The position numbers were made by a program, and so were the translations under genes. From positions 124,001-188,000 of the forward strand of contig NZ_AULB01000017.1 of NCBI RefSeq assembly GCF_000425065.1: 64,000 bases of DNA. The letters run 5' to 3'. Shown piece by piece: positions 49,515 through 57,775 of this stretch. This DNA comes from Actinomadura rifamycini DSM 43936. GTDB taxonomy: Bacteria; Actinomycetota; Actinomycetes; Streptosporangiales; Streptosporangiaceae. A model generated the notes under the pieces. The model saw only the letters and a list, made by a program, of their open reading frames with translations. It made no database searches and was not told the DNA's origin. Positions within the stretch are counted from its first letter, which is position 1. Every line of letters begins with the position of its first letter.

Positions 49515-50311
49515 TGGCTCTTCACCTGCTCGAGAGAGGCCCGGACGCGCTGCGTGGCCTCGAAGAACTCCGCGGTCCCGCGCGCCTCGCGCCGTCGTGG
49601 TCGGGGGAGGTCGATGTCGATCACCTCGTGGATGCCGCCGGGCCTGGCCCGCATGACGACGATCCGGTCGGACAGGTAGACCGCCTCGCTGATGCTGTGC
49701 GTGACGAACAGGACGGTCTTGGGCTCGTCGTGCCAGACCCGCAGCAGCTCGTCGTTGAGGTCCTCGCGGGTGAACTCGTCGAGCGCGCCGAACGGCTCGT
49801 CCATCAGCAGCAGCCGCGGGCCGTCGATGAGGGAGCGGGCGATCGCGGCGCGCTGCTCCATGCCTCCCGACAGCTCGCGCGGGAGGCTGCCCGCGAAGTC
49901 CGTCAGCCGCATCGTGGCCAGCAGCTCGTCGGCCCGGCGGTCGGCGGCCGCCCGCTCCCCGCCGCGCAGCTCCACCGGGAGCAGGATGTTCTGCCGGATC
50001 GTCCGCCAGGACAGCAGCGTCGGCTTCTGGAACGCGACGCTCACCCCCGGCGGGGGCTCGGTCACCGTGCGCCCGTCGATCTCGACGCCGCCGCCGGTGG
50101 CCGCCAGCAGCCCCGCGATGATCTTCAGGAGGGTGCTCTTGCCGCAGCCGCTGGGGCCGATGAGGGACACGAACTCGCCCGGCCGGACGTCCAGGCTGGT
50201 GGGGGCGAGCGCGTCGACGGCGGTGCGTCCCCGCCGGTACGTCATGGCGGCGTCGCGGACGGCGACGGCCGCCCCGGTCCGGGGCTCGGTGCCCGTTTCG
50301 GCGATGCCCAT
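49511..50311 (-). CDS. ABC transporter ATP-binding protein (SsuB/TauB-like)
   Basis: A 266-residue ATPase with Walker A SLIGPSGCGKSTLL, Q-loop VAFQKPTLLSW, signature RELSGGMEQRAAIARSL, Walker B LLLMDEPFGALD and the switch FVTHSISEAVYLSDR. The sequence is of the nitrate/sulfonate/taurine type. It begins 1 nt after the stop of the M19-like gene and overlaps the permease gene, so it is a middle gene of the operon running from 54486 to 47581. Confidence 0.93.
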   Translation of the reverse strand: MGIAETGTEPRTGAAVAVRDAAMTYRRGRTAVDALAPTSLDVRPGEFVSLIGPSGCGKSTLLKIIAGLLAATGGGVEIDGRTVTEPPPGVSVAFQKPTLLSWRTIRQNILLPVELRGGERAAADRRADELLATMRLTDFAGSLPRELSGGMEQRAAIARSLIDGPRLLLMDEPFGALDEFTREDLNDELLRVWHDEPKTVLFVTHSISEAVYLSDRIVVMRARPGGIHEVIDIDLPRPRRREARGTAEFFEATQRVRASLEQVKSQ

Positions 50312-50312
50312 G

Positions 50313-51332
50313 TCACTGCCCTCCGCTCGCGAGCGCGGGTTCGCGGACGCCGGATCCGGCGGGTTCCGGCACGCCGAGCACCTCGTCGTAGAACCGCAGC
50401 CAGTTGCCGCCCATCAGGCCCGCGACCTCGTCGGCGGAGAAGCCGCGCGCCCGCAGCGCCTCGTCCAGGACGGGGAAGTCGCCGGGGCCGCGGAACCACG
50501 CGGGCGGCCCGCTGCTCGCCGCGCCGGTGGCCAGGCCCGCGCCCTCCTGGGGGCGCCGGCTCCAGCGGCCGCTGCGCATCCAGGCCCGGTACTCGTCGGT
50601 GCCGCCGACGTTGGCGTCGGTGCCGATGCCGACGTGCGCGGCGCCCGCGATGTCGACCGTCCGCGCGACCATCTCCGACCACGCCTCGGGCGTGTCGATG
50701 AAGCCGCGGGTCAGGTTGTGGTAGGTCGTCACGCCGATGACGCCGCCGCGCTCGGCCAGCGCCTCCAGCACCTCGCGGGGCTTGTTGCGGGGGTGCTCGG
50801 TGATGTCGGAGCAGTTCGCGTGGGTGATCGCGACCGGACGTCCGGAGGCGTGGATCGCGTCCAGGGTGGTGCGGTTGCCCACGTGCGACAGGTCGACGAC
50901 CATCCCCGCGCGGTTCATCCGCTCGACGACCTCGTGCCCGAACCGCGTGAGGCCGGAGTCGACCGGCTCGTAGCAGCTCCCGCCGATGTCGTTCTGGATG
51001 TTGTAGGTGAGCTGGACGACGCGGACGCCGATCTCGGCGAAGAAGTCGACGTAGGACAGCCGTCCCTGGAGCATCGAGGAGTTCTGGAACCCCAGGATGA
51101 GGGCGGTGCGCCCCGCGGCCGCCAGCCGCCGGACGTCCCCGGCGGTGCGGGCGATCCCCACGAGGTCGGCGTTGTCCTCGGCGAAGTACCGCCAGGACGC
51201 GACCGCGTCCAGCGACTCCGTCGCGTCCTCCCAGAAACCGCAGGTCGTGGTGACGGCGTCGATGCGCGCCCGGCGCAGTGTCACCAACTGGTCGCGGGTC
51301 ATCCGCGAGCAGTTGAGTCCGTCGATGTACAC
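50313..51332 (-). CDS. M19 dipeptidase-like protein with altered metal ligands
   Basis: A 339-residue TIM-barrel protein of the renal-dipeptidase family (RVVQLTYNIQNDIGGSCYEPVDSGLTRFG, VVDLSHVGNRTTLDAI, VAITHANCSDITEHPRNK, GIGTDANVGG). The N-terminal HxD that should read DGHND is DGLNC, and the bridging glutamate normally in GxEGG is Gln83 (GFQNSS), while the two later histidines (DLSH, ITH) remain. The usual two-zinc site therefore cannot form in the ordinary way. GTG start with AAAGGAGA upstream. It may hydrolyse a specific amide with one metal, or bind ligand only; the operon context points to a transported nitrogen compound. Confidence 0.83.
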   Translation of the reverse strand: MYIDGLNCSRMTRDQLVTLRRARIDAVTTTCGFWEDATESLDAVASWRYFAEDNADLVGIARTAGDVRRLAAAGRTALILGFQNSSMLQGRLSYVDFFAEIGVRVVQLTYNIQNDIGGSCYEPVDSGLTRFGHEVVERMNRAGMVVDLSHVGNRTTLDAIHASGRPVAITHANCSDITEHPRNKPREVLEALAERGGVIGVTTYHNLTRGFIDTPEAWSEMVARTVDIAGAAHVGIGTDANVGGTDEYRAWMRSGRWSRRPQEGAGLATGAASSGPPAWFRGPGDFPVLDEALRARGFSADEVAGLMGGNWLRFYDEVLGVPEPAGSGVREPALASGGQ

Positions 51333-51362
51333 GGCGTCTCCTTTACGGGGTGGGGGAGAGGG

Positions 51363-52034
51363 TCAGAGGATTCCGGACGGCGGCGGCGCCATCCCGGTGT
51401 GCAGCCGGGACAGGTCGGTGTCGATGCTGAGCGCCTCGTTGGAGGCGTAGTAGAGGGGCCACCAGACCTCGGCGGGCACCTCGATGCCGGTGCCGATCAG
51501 CGACGGCGGCGCCGGCGGCGCGGCGGGCAGCACCTCCACCCGGGCGTCCGCGCCCTCGACGGCGACGGCCAGGCCGAGGCCGAGCGACGCGGCCCACAGC
51601 GCACCGGCGCCGAGCAGGTCGGCGTCGGCGAGGCCGTGCACCGTCACCGGGTCGCCGGGCCCGTCCGCGAGCACGCCCGCCAGCACGGGCGCGCCCACCA
51701 GCAGCGCGCTGCGCCCGCCCGCGTCGATGCGGCGCGGGCCGGTCCGCCGCGGCGGCGTCCAGGCGGGACGGTCCGCGCCGCCGCCCGGGAACGTTCCAGC
51801 GAGGCGGGCCAGCGCGTCCCGGCCGAACCGGTCCACGCAGTCCACCGCGAAGTCGCGGGCGGCGGGGCAGGCCCCGGCCGGGACGCCCGCCACCATCAGC
51901 AGCCGCTCGCAGACCAGCCGGATCTCGCGCCGGTGGAGGGTGAGCGTCCCGGCCATCGACTCGGGCGGGGTGATGGCGCTGATGTCGGGCCGCAGGTCCA
52001 GCCCGTGGGTGTCGTGGTCGAGGTCGAGTCTCAT
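51363..52034 (-). CDS. Unrecognised protein in IclR-ABC catabolic operon
   Basis: A 223-residue cytoplasmic protein without a family I can name. Notable stretches are ARDFAVDCVDRFGRDALARLAGTF, RIDAGGRSALLVGAPVLAGVLADG and EVWWPLYYASNEALSIDTDLSRLHTGMAPP. No signal peptide or transmembrane helix is present. The ATG overlaps the IclR gene stop as ATGA, and the M19-like gene follows 30 nt after its stop, so it is part of the operon. Its partner is probably the 572-residue protein upstream. Function unknown. Confidence 0.7.
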   Translation of the reverse strand: MRLDLDHDTHGLDLRPDISAITPPESMAGTLTLHRREIRLVCERLLMVAGVPAGACPAARDFAVDCVDRFGRDALARLAGTFPGGGADRPAWTPPRRTGPRRIDAGGRSALLVGAPVLAGVLADGPGDPVTVHGLADADLLGAGALWAASLGLGLAVAVEGADARVEVLPAAPPAPPSLIGTGIEVPAEVWWPLYYASNEALSIDTDLSRLHTGMAPPPSGIL

Positions 52035-52771
52035 CCGTGCGTCCTTTCCTCGGCGATCAGCTCGCCGGAGGCGTTCCGGGCCATCTCCAGCAGCCGTCGG
52101 GTCATCTCCGCCGCGACCGTCCCGTCCACCCGGACCGCCGGGGCGATGACGCTCAGCGCGCCCATGCAGTGCCCGCGGACCATCAGCGGGACGGCCACCG
52201 CGGTGATGTCGCTGCCCAGCCATTCGCTGCGCACCAGCGCGAAGCCGCGCTCGACGACCTCCGCGTAGACCTCCGGCGGGGCCAGCTCGACGCCGCCGGC
52301 GCGCAGCCGGTCGCGCTCGCGCTCCGAGAGGTGCGCGACGATCGCCTTCCCGGACGCGGACGTGGTGACGGAGATGCTCGTCTGGAACTTCTGCCGCTGG
52401 TAGATGCCCACCGGCTCGGCGCGCTCCACGATGAACAGGCCGCCCTGGTCCAGCACGGCGAACGACACCGCCTCGCCCAGGTCGGCCGCGAGCTGGCGCA
52501 TCCGCGGCTGGAGGATCTCGGCGATGTCGGCCTGGGCGGAGCGCATCCGGGCCAGGACCGACACGTGGTGGCTCAGGTGGTAGCGGCCCGCGTCGTCCTG
52601 GACGAACCAGCCCGCCTCCTTCGCGGTGTGCAGGTACTGGTGCATCGCCCCCCGGCTCCACCCGAACCGGTCGGCCATCTCGGCGACGGTGACCGGCCCG
52701 GCGGAGAAGCCGACCGCGTCGATGATCTCCAGCATCTTGCGGGCGGTGGTGAGCACCTTCGTCCCGGTCAC
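52031..52771 (-). CDS. IclR family transcriptional regulator
   Basis: A 246-residue regulator: N-terminal winged helix (KMLEIIDAVGFSAGPVTVAEMADRFGWSRGAMHQYLHTAKEAGW) and a C-terminal IclR ligand domain with LGEAVSFAVLDQGGLFIVERAEP and SGKAIVAHLSERERDRL. The GTG start overlaps the upstream gene by 4 nt. It probably controls its own operon and the divergent aminotransferase gene through the AT-rich repeats at 54496-54528. The ligand is likely the transported substrate or a breakdown product. Confidence 0.9.
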   Translation of the reverse strand: MTGTKVLTTARKMLEIIDAVGFSAGPVTVAEMADRFGWSRGAMHQYLHTAKEAGWFVQDDAGRYHLSHHVSVLARMRSAQADIAEILQPRMRQLAADLGEAVSFAVLDQGGLFIVERAEPVGIYQRQKFQTSISVTTSASGKAIVAHLSERERDRLRAGGVELAPPEVYAEVVERGFALVRSEWLGSDITAVAVPLMVRGHCMGALSVIAPAVRVDGTVAAEMTRRLLEMARNASGELIAEERTHG

Positions 52772-54486
52772 CGGCGGCCCCCGGCCCACCAGAAGCGCTC
52801 GCCGGGCCCGCCCAGCTCCTCCCGGGGCGGCGCGCCCTCGAAGATCAGGCCGCGCAGCGTGCGCCGCTGGACGTCCAGCGTCTTCTCCAGGCCGAAGCAG
52901 AACGCGTTGAGGACGTGGATCAGGTACGCGGGGACCAGCTCGTCGTCCCGGTAGTCGACCCGCGCCAGCGCGTACGGGCTGTCGGTGAGGTTCTGCACGA
53001 GCGCGGTCGCCCGCAGGGCGGAGGGATGCTCGAGCAGCAGGTCGCCGACGCTCCGCCCGCCGTCCGTCCCGTCCAGGAGGGCGAGCAGCGCGCCGACCTC
53101 CTCCACCGGGTTGGTCGCGAGGTCGTAGGTGTCCGCGGGGATCTCCCGGACGTGGCCGGAGCGGGGCTCCTCCGACGCGCGCGACTTGTACCAGACGCGG
53201 TTGCGGAGACCGTCGAGGTTGCGGGGGTAGTCCGCCGTCCAGGGCACCGTGGCGTGAATCGTGTCCCGCAGCCGCGCGACCGTCCAGGTCGGATCGGGCC
53301 GCATCGACTCGTCCACGACCAGCTCGCCGAGCCGCGGCTCCCAGGCGCCGCGGTCGAGTTCCAGCGCGGTGGAGCGGAACAGCTCGACCGCCTCGGGCCC
53401 GGTCCCCGGCGAGCGGGCCGCCTCGACGTCGGCGAGCGCGAGCCCGGTGCCGTCGGCGGCGGCGCGGGCGCGCCGCGCCCGCAGCTCCCGCCGCAGGTGC
53501 CGCAGCTCCTGGGCGACCAGCGGACCGCTCGGGAACAGCCGGTACGGGGTCGAGTCCGCCTCCTTCGCCTCGATGACGCGGCTGAGGAGGTCGTCGAACA
53601 GGTCGAGCTCGGGGGCGTCCGCCGGCCAGGCCAGGCTGAGGACGCGCGCCGTGCTCTCCTCGTACAGCCCGATCCACCGGGACACCAGGCGCGGGCGGTT
53701 CATGAAGAACAGCACCAGGCCCAGGGCGGAGCCGTTGCCGACGGCGACGCGCCGCTTCAGCTCCGGTGACAGGCGGGCCGCGCCGGGGTTGCGCAGCCGC
53801 GCCAGCGACTCGACGAGGTCGAACGAGATCTCCCGCATCATGTAGGCCGAGAGCATCTGCGCGTGGTACGGCAGCGCCAGCGGATGGTCCGGGCCGTACG
53901 CGCCGAAGTCGACGGTGCCGAACGTGCCGTTGCCGTCCAGGCCGGTGTTGCGGAGCAGGTAGCCGGCCTCCAGCAGCCGCTCCTCGTCGGGGCCCTCGCC
54001 CGCCGCGAGGGCGTCCCGCACCTCGTCGAACGCCCGCAGGCTGCGGTTGGCGCGGAACCAGATCAGCGTCCGGTCGGGCGCGCGGCCCGCGTACAGCTTG
54101 GGCATCTCGCGGCGGGTCTGCTCGATGCGGTCCTCGTCGGGCTCGCCCTCCATGAGCGCGCCGAGCACGTCCCAGCTCGACCCGATGATCCGCGGGGTCC
54201 GGTTGACCATGCGGGGCTCGGTGGAGAACGCGACCACCGAGAGCACGCGCCCGCCGGCGTCGATCCGGTAGACGAGCGTCCCGTTCCCCTCGGGGGTCAG
54301 GTCCGCGCGCACCAGGCCGATCTCCCAGCGCTCGCGGGTCATCCGGTCCATCAGGGTCCGGGTCGCGCTGAGCGGGCCGGCGGGAAGGGCGGCCAGCCGG
54401 CGCGGATGCATGACCGCCTCCGGGGGGCGGGGCGCCGCGTGCCCGGGGGCGGGGGGCACCGCACGTTGCGTCGCCTCGAACGACAT
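52768..54486 (-). CDS. Large unrecognised protein, first gene of the IclR-ABC operon
   Basis: A 572-residue soluble protein with no family I recognise and no signal peptide. Well-structured stretches include WEIGLVRADLTPEGNGTLVYRI, GNGTFGTVDFGAYGPDHPLALPYHAQMLSAYMMREISFDLVE and DSPYALARVDYRDDELVPAYLIHVLNAFCFGLEKTLDVQRRTLRGLIFEG (quoted in part). These are rich in acidic and aromatic residues, suggesting an enzyme. It leads the seven-gene operon and is divergent from the GabT-like gene; with the 223-residue protein it forms the unknown core of the pathway. The ATG at 54486 has only a weak upstream site. Confidence 0.75.
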   Translation of the reverse strand: MSFEATQRAVPPAPGHAAPRPPEAVMHPRRLAALPAGPLSATRTLMDRMTRERWEIGLVRADLTPEGNGTLVYRIDAGGRVLSVVAFSTEPRMVNRTPRIIGSSWDVLGALMEGEPDEDRIEQTRREMPKLYAGRAPDRTLIWFRANRSLRAFDEVRDALAAGEGPDEERLLEAGYLLRNTGLDGNGTFGTVDFGAYGPDHPLALPYHAQMLSAYMMREISFDLVESLARLRNPGAARLSPELKRRVAVGNGSALGLVLFFMNRPRLVSRWIGLYEESTARVLSLAWPADAPELDLFDDLLSRVIEAKEADSTPYRLFPSGPLVAQELRHLRRELRARRARAAADGTGLALADVEAARSPGTGPEAVELFRSTALELDRGAWEPRLGELVVDESMRPDPTWTVARLRDTIHATVPWTADYPRNLDGLRNRVWYKSRASEEPRSGHVREIPADTYDLATNPVEEVGALLALLDGTDGGRSVGDLLLEHPSALRATALVQNLTDSPYALARVDYRDDELVPAYLIHVLNAFCFGLEKTLDVQRRTLRGLIFEGAPPREELGGPGERFWWAGGRR

Positions 54487-54495
54487 TTACCCTCG

Positions 54496-54528
54496 ATCCA
54501 TTTATATTGGATGTTGTCCTATATTGAG
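54496..54528. promoter_or_regulatory. AT-rich repeats, candidate IclR operator
   Basis: ATCCA-TTTATAT-TGGAT (54496-54512) is a perfect inverted repeat, and TATATTGGA is repeated as TATATTGAG 17 nt later (54520-54528). Such AT-rich sequence is rare in this window. It lies between the minus-strand IclR operon and the plus-strand GabT-like gene. Confidence 0.5.
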
Positions 54529-54755
54529 TAGCGAGACCGTAAGCAGCCCCTCTGCGGCACGTCAAGGGGTCGTTTCCGCTGCACTCGGCGATGCGGCCGC
54601 CGTCCGCGCGCGGGATTCCTTAAAGGGGGCGGCCTCTCGGGAATGGCGGCCACGGGCGAAAAAAGAGCGCCGCCGTCGCGGTCAACAGACGGGGCGTCCT
54701 TTCACGGGCGCGGATTTCGCCGTCCCGTACGGTCCCGCCGGCCGCGGGCCGCGCC

Positions 54756-54761
54756 TAGGTT
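54756..54761 (+). promoter_or_regulatory. -10 box, leaderless aminotransferase gene
   Basis: TAGGTT is followed by 6 nt (CGGCAC) and the ATG at 54768. Confidence 0.45.
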
Positions 54762-54767
54762 CGGCAC

Positions 54768-56132
54768 ATGATCAGCCAGGACAGTGCCCTCCCGGAGACC
54801 GCGGCCGCCCGGCTGCCGCAGGAACGCCGCGTCGTCACCGAGATCCCCGGACCGAACTCGCGGGCGCTCCAGGAGCGCCGCAAGGCCGCCGTCCCCCCGG
54901 GCGTCGGCAGCGTCCTGCCCGTCCAGGTGACCGACGCCGACGGCGGCGTGGTCGTGGACGCCGACGGCAACTCGTTCATCGACTTCGGTTCGGGCATCGC
55001 CGTGACCAACGTCGGCAACGCCAACCCGCGCGTGGTCGAGCGGGTGAAAGCGCAGGTCGAGCGGTTCACCCACACGTGCTTCATGGTCGCCCCGTACGAG
55101 GGGTACATCGCGGTGTGCGAGAACCTCAACCGGGTCACGCCCGGCGACCACGAGAAGCGCTCCATGCTGGCCAGCAGCGGCGCCGAGGCCGTGGAGAACG
55201 CCGTCAAGGTCGCCCGGTACGCGACCGGACGGCAGGCCGTCGTGGTGTTCGACCACGGCTACCACGGCCGGACGCTGCTCACGATGACGCTCACCGCGAA
55301 GAACATGCCGTACAAGCACGGGTTCGGGCCCTACGCGCCCGAGGTGTACCGGATGCCGCTCGCCTACCCCTACCGCTGGCCGTCCGGGCCGGAGAACTGC
55401 GGCCCGGAGGCGGCGGCGCAGGCCGTCGACCAGATCACCAAGCAGATCGGCCCGGAGAACCTCGCGGCCGTCCTGGTCGAGCCGATCCAGGGCGAGGGCG
55501 GGTTCATCGAGCCCGCGCCGGGCTTCCTGCCCGCGCTCGCCGAGTTCTGCCGGACGAGCGGCGCCCTGTTCATCGCCGACGAGGTCCAGACCGGCTTCGC
55601 CCGGACCGGCGACCTGTTCGCGTGCGAGCACGAGGGGATCGTCCCCGACCTGATCACCACCGCGAAGGGCATCGCGGGCGGGCTGCCGCTCGCCGCCGTC
55701 ACCGGCCGCGCCGAGATCATGGACGCGGTGCACGGCGGCGGCCTCGGCGGCACCTACGGCGGCAACCCCCTCGCCTGCGAGGCGGCCCTCGCCGTCCTCG
55801 CGGAGATCGAGGAGCACGACCTCGCCGCCCGCGCCCGCCGCATCGGCGGCGTCATGCTGCCCCGGCTGCGCGCCCTGGCCGAGCGGTTCCCCGCGATCGG
55901 GGACGTCCGCGGGCGCGGCGCGATGATCGCGATCGAGCTGGTGCAGCCGGGCACCAAGGAGCCCGACCCCGGGCTGGCCGCCGAGATCGCCCGCCGCTGC
56001 CACGCGCGCGGCCTGCTCGCCCTGACCGCCGGAACGTACGGCAACGTCCTGCGCTTCCTGCCGCCGCTCGTCATCCCCGAGCACCTGCTGAACGAGGGGC
56101 TGGACGTCATCGAGGAGGCGTTCGCCGCCTGA
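54768..56132 (+). CDS. Class III PLP aminotransferase, GabT-like (4-aminobutyrate type)
   Basis: A 454-residue omega-aminotransferase: FIDFGSGIAVTNVGNANP, SMLASSGAEAVENAVKVAR, FDHGYHGRTLLTMTLTAK, the PLP-ring aspartate in LFIADEVQTGFARTG, and the Schiff-base lysine in ITTAKGIAGGLPL. GabT is the closest subgroup, moving the amino group of an omega-amino acid to 2-oxoglutarate. Being divergent from an IclR-ABC operon with RidA on the other side, it probably handles an amino acid released by that pathway rather than GABA itself; this is inference. Confidence 0.9.
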   Translation: MISQDSALPETAAARLPQERRVVTEIPGPNSRALQERRKAAVPPGVGSVLPVQVTDADGGVVVDADGNSFIDFGSGIAVTNVGNANPRVVERVKAQVERFTHTCFMVAPYEGYIAVCENLNRVTPGDHEKRSMLASSGAEAVENAVKVARYATGRQAVVVFDHGYHGRTLLTMTLTAKNMPYKHGFGPYAPEVYRMPLAYPYRWPSGPENCGPEAAAQAVDQITKQIGPENLAAVLVEPIQGEGGFIEPAPGFLPALAEFCRTSGALFIADEVQTGFARTGDLFACEHEGIVPDLITTAKGIAGGLPLAAVTGRAEIMDAVHGGGLGGTYGGNPLACEAALAVLAEIEEHDLAARARRIGGVMLPRLRALAERFPAIGDVRGRGAMIAIELVQPGTKEPDPGLAAEIARRCHARGLLALTAGTYGNVLRFLPPLVIPEHLLNEGLDVIEEAFAA

Positions 56133-56162
56133 CCCCCCGTCCGGCAGGTGCCGGGGCTCCGG

Positions 56163-56558
56163 TCACGGGCGGACCGCGACGGCGTCGACCTCGAAGAGCA
56201 TGCCCGGGAGCGCGAGCGAGGCCACGCCCGTGAGCGTCTGCGTGGGCGGACGCTTGCCCCAGATCCGCTCGATCCGGGCGGCGAGGACGGCGAGCTTGTC
56301 CATGTCGTGGTCGACGATATGGGTGCGGAGCTGCACGACGTCGGCGTAGCCGAGGTCCACCGCGGCCAGGGCGGTGCCCAGGTTCTCCAGCGAGCGGTCG
56401 ACCTGCTCGGCGAAGTCGTCCGAGGTGACGTTCCCCTCCGCGTCGGACGCGTACTGCCCGGCGACGAACACCAGGCCGCCCGGGGTGCGGACGACGTGGC
56501 TGTAGCCGAAGCCGGTCGGGTCGTGCAGGGCGGCGGGGTTGACGAAGTCGTGCGACAT
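56163..56558 (-). CDS. RidA family enamine/imine deaminase
   Basis: A 131-residue RidA (YjgF/UK114) protein: GYSHVVRTPGGLVFVAGQYASDAEGNV, QVDRSLENLGTALAAVDLGYADVVQLRTHIVDHDM and the C-terminal TQTLTGVASLALPGMLFEVDAVAV. The binding arginine in LRTH is present. RidA clears reactive enamines left by PLP enzymes, in keeping with the adjacent aminotransferase. GAAAGG precedes the ATG by 6 nt. Convergent with the aminotransferase, 30 nt apart. Confidence 0.92.
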   Translation of the reverse strand: MSHDFVNPAALHDPTGFGYSHVVRTPGGLVFVAGQYASDAEGNVTSDDFAEQVDRSLENLGTALAAVDLGYADVVQLRTHIVDHDMDKLAVLAARIERIWGKRPPTQTLTGVASLALPGMLFEVDAVAVRP

Positions 56559-56581
56559 GACGGCCTTTCGTTGCGGGTCGG

Positions 56582-56890
56582 TCAGTACGTGCGGGGTCTC
56601 GGGGCCGCGCCGACGGCCGCCGCGGCGAGCAGTGCGAGGAGACCGGCGACCCACAGGACGCCGGTGGTCGCGGTGCGGTCGATCGTGGCGCCGCCGATGA
56701 GGGCGCCCAGCGCGATGGACAGGTCGAACGCGGCGACGAGCACGTCCAGGTCGGAGCCGACCGGGGTGAGCAGGCCCACGGGCAGGAGCTCCGAGGTCAT
56801 CAGCGCGAAGATCCCGACCGCGACCGCCGGCACCGCCGCCCACGCCCGAGCGGGCGAGCGCGGCCGGTCGACCACCTGACAAGGAAACAT
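56582..56890 (-). pseudogene. MFS transporter remnant with internal deletion
   Basis: The 102-codon frame begins like a sugar/drug MFS efflux protein (AWAAVPAVAVGIFALMTSELLPVGLLTPV: first helix and the loop after it) and then jumps to a C-terminal segment of the same family (AFDLSIALGALIGGATIDR, then a last helix VLWVAGLLALLAAAAVG). About ten helices in between are missing, so the gene is an in-frame deletion relic and cannot form a transporter. Confidence 0.75.
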
Positions 56891-57051
56891 CCAGACCGCC
56901 CCGAGTGTTCACGCCTCCGGAAGGGAAAGAGGCAATCTGGACCTTATATGTCCAGATTCACTCGCGCAATGCGGGGTACCGCCCGAACGCGCCGCCTGGC
57001 GGGGTCGGCTGCCCGGAGTGCGCGGACCCCGCCTCGCCGGTCCGCTGCCCG

Positions 57052-57618
57052 CTAGCTGTCGCAGGCGGTGCCGTCGCCGTCGCGGTCCAGGTCGTAGATG
57101 TCGGTGCCGACCACGCGGACGGGGCCGCTGACGTAGGCGGGGCCGTTGCCGCTGCCGCCCGCGCAGTCGACGTCGGACGCGATGGGCACGCACGCGCCGC
57201 TGTAGTTCTCGTCGCACCGCGGCTCCGACTTGGTGCCGACCGCGACGACCCGGGTGACGGGCTTCCTGGTCACCTTCTTGCCGAGCAGCTTCTTGCCGGT
57301 CGGCTCGCCGCCCGTGTACGTGACCTCGTAGGTGTAGGTCATGACGCCCTTGACCCCGCGCCGCTTCACGCGCGTGGTGCCCTTGGCGAGGGACGGGTCG
57401 TTCACCTTCGTGGTCTTGTAGGGGATCGAGCGTTTCTTGGTGACCGTGCGCTTCTCGACGGCCGGGGCGGTCGCGGCGGGGGCGGACGCCGGGGTGGCCG
57501 CGGGCGTCGCGGGGGAGGCGGTCGCCGCGGCCTCCGCCCGCGGCTCGGCGGGTGCCGCGCCGCAGGCGGCGAGCAGGAGTGCGGCGGCCGCGCAGGCGGC
57601 GGCGAAGGTCCGTGTCAT
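57052..57618 (-). CDS. Secreted lipoprotein with G5 domain and Excalibur Ca-binding motif
   Basis: A 188-residue exported protein: signal with lipobox (LLLAACG), an Ala/Pro/Thr-rich linker (to ~residue 55), a G5-type domain (EKRTVTKKRSIPYKTTKVND ... GVKGVMTYTYEVTYTGGEPTGKK) and a C-terminal Excalibur calcium loop (DLDRDGDGTACDS). G5 domains bind N-acetylglucosamine or zinc, so the protein is probably wall-associated. ATG at 57618 follows GAGGGGGA. Confidence 0.88.
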   Translation of the reverse strand: MTRTFAAACAAAALLLAACGAAPAEPRAEAAATASPATPAATPASAPAATAPAVEKRTVTKKRSIPYKTTKVNDPSLAKGTTRVKRRGVKGVMTYTYEVTYTGGEPTGKKLLGKKVTRKPVTRVVAVGTKSEPRCDENYSGACVPIASDVDCAGGSGNGPAYVSGPVRVVGTDIYDLDRDGDGTACDS

Positions 57619-57763
57619 GAATTCCCCCTCATTGAGGCGAGAAATCATGCTGCGGCGCGTTCTCCCTGGTCAATGGCGTGTCCGCCAGCGGACACCGCGC
57701 CCCGCGGGTGAACCTCGGGGCGTCCCTCGGCGTCCTCCGGCGGACGGCCGGGCGGCGCGTCGC

Positions 57764-57769
57764 TAACCT
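57764..57769 (+). promoter_or_regulatory. -10 box, leaderless gene at 57776
   Basis: TAACCT is followed by 6 nt (CGCCCC) and the GTG at 57776. Confidence 0.45.
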
Positions 57770-57775
57770 CGCCCC

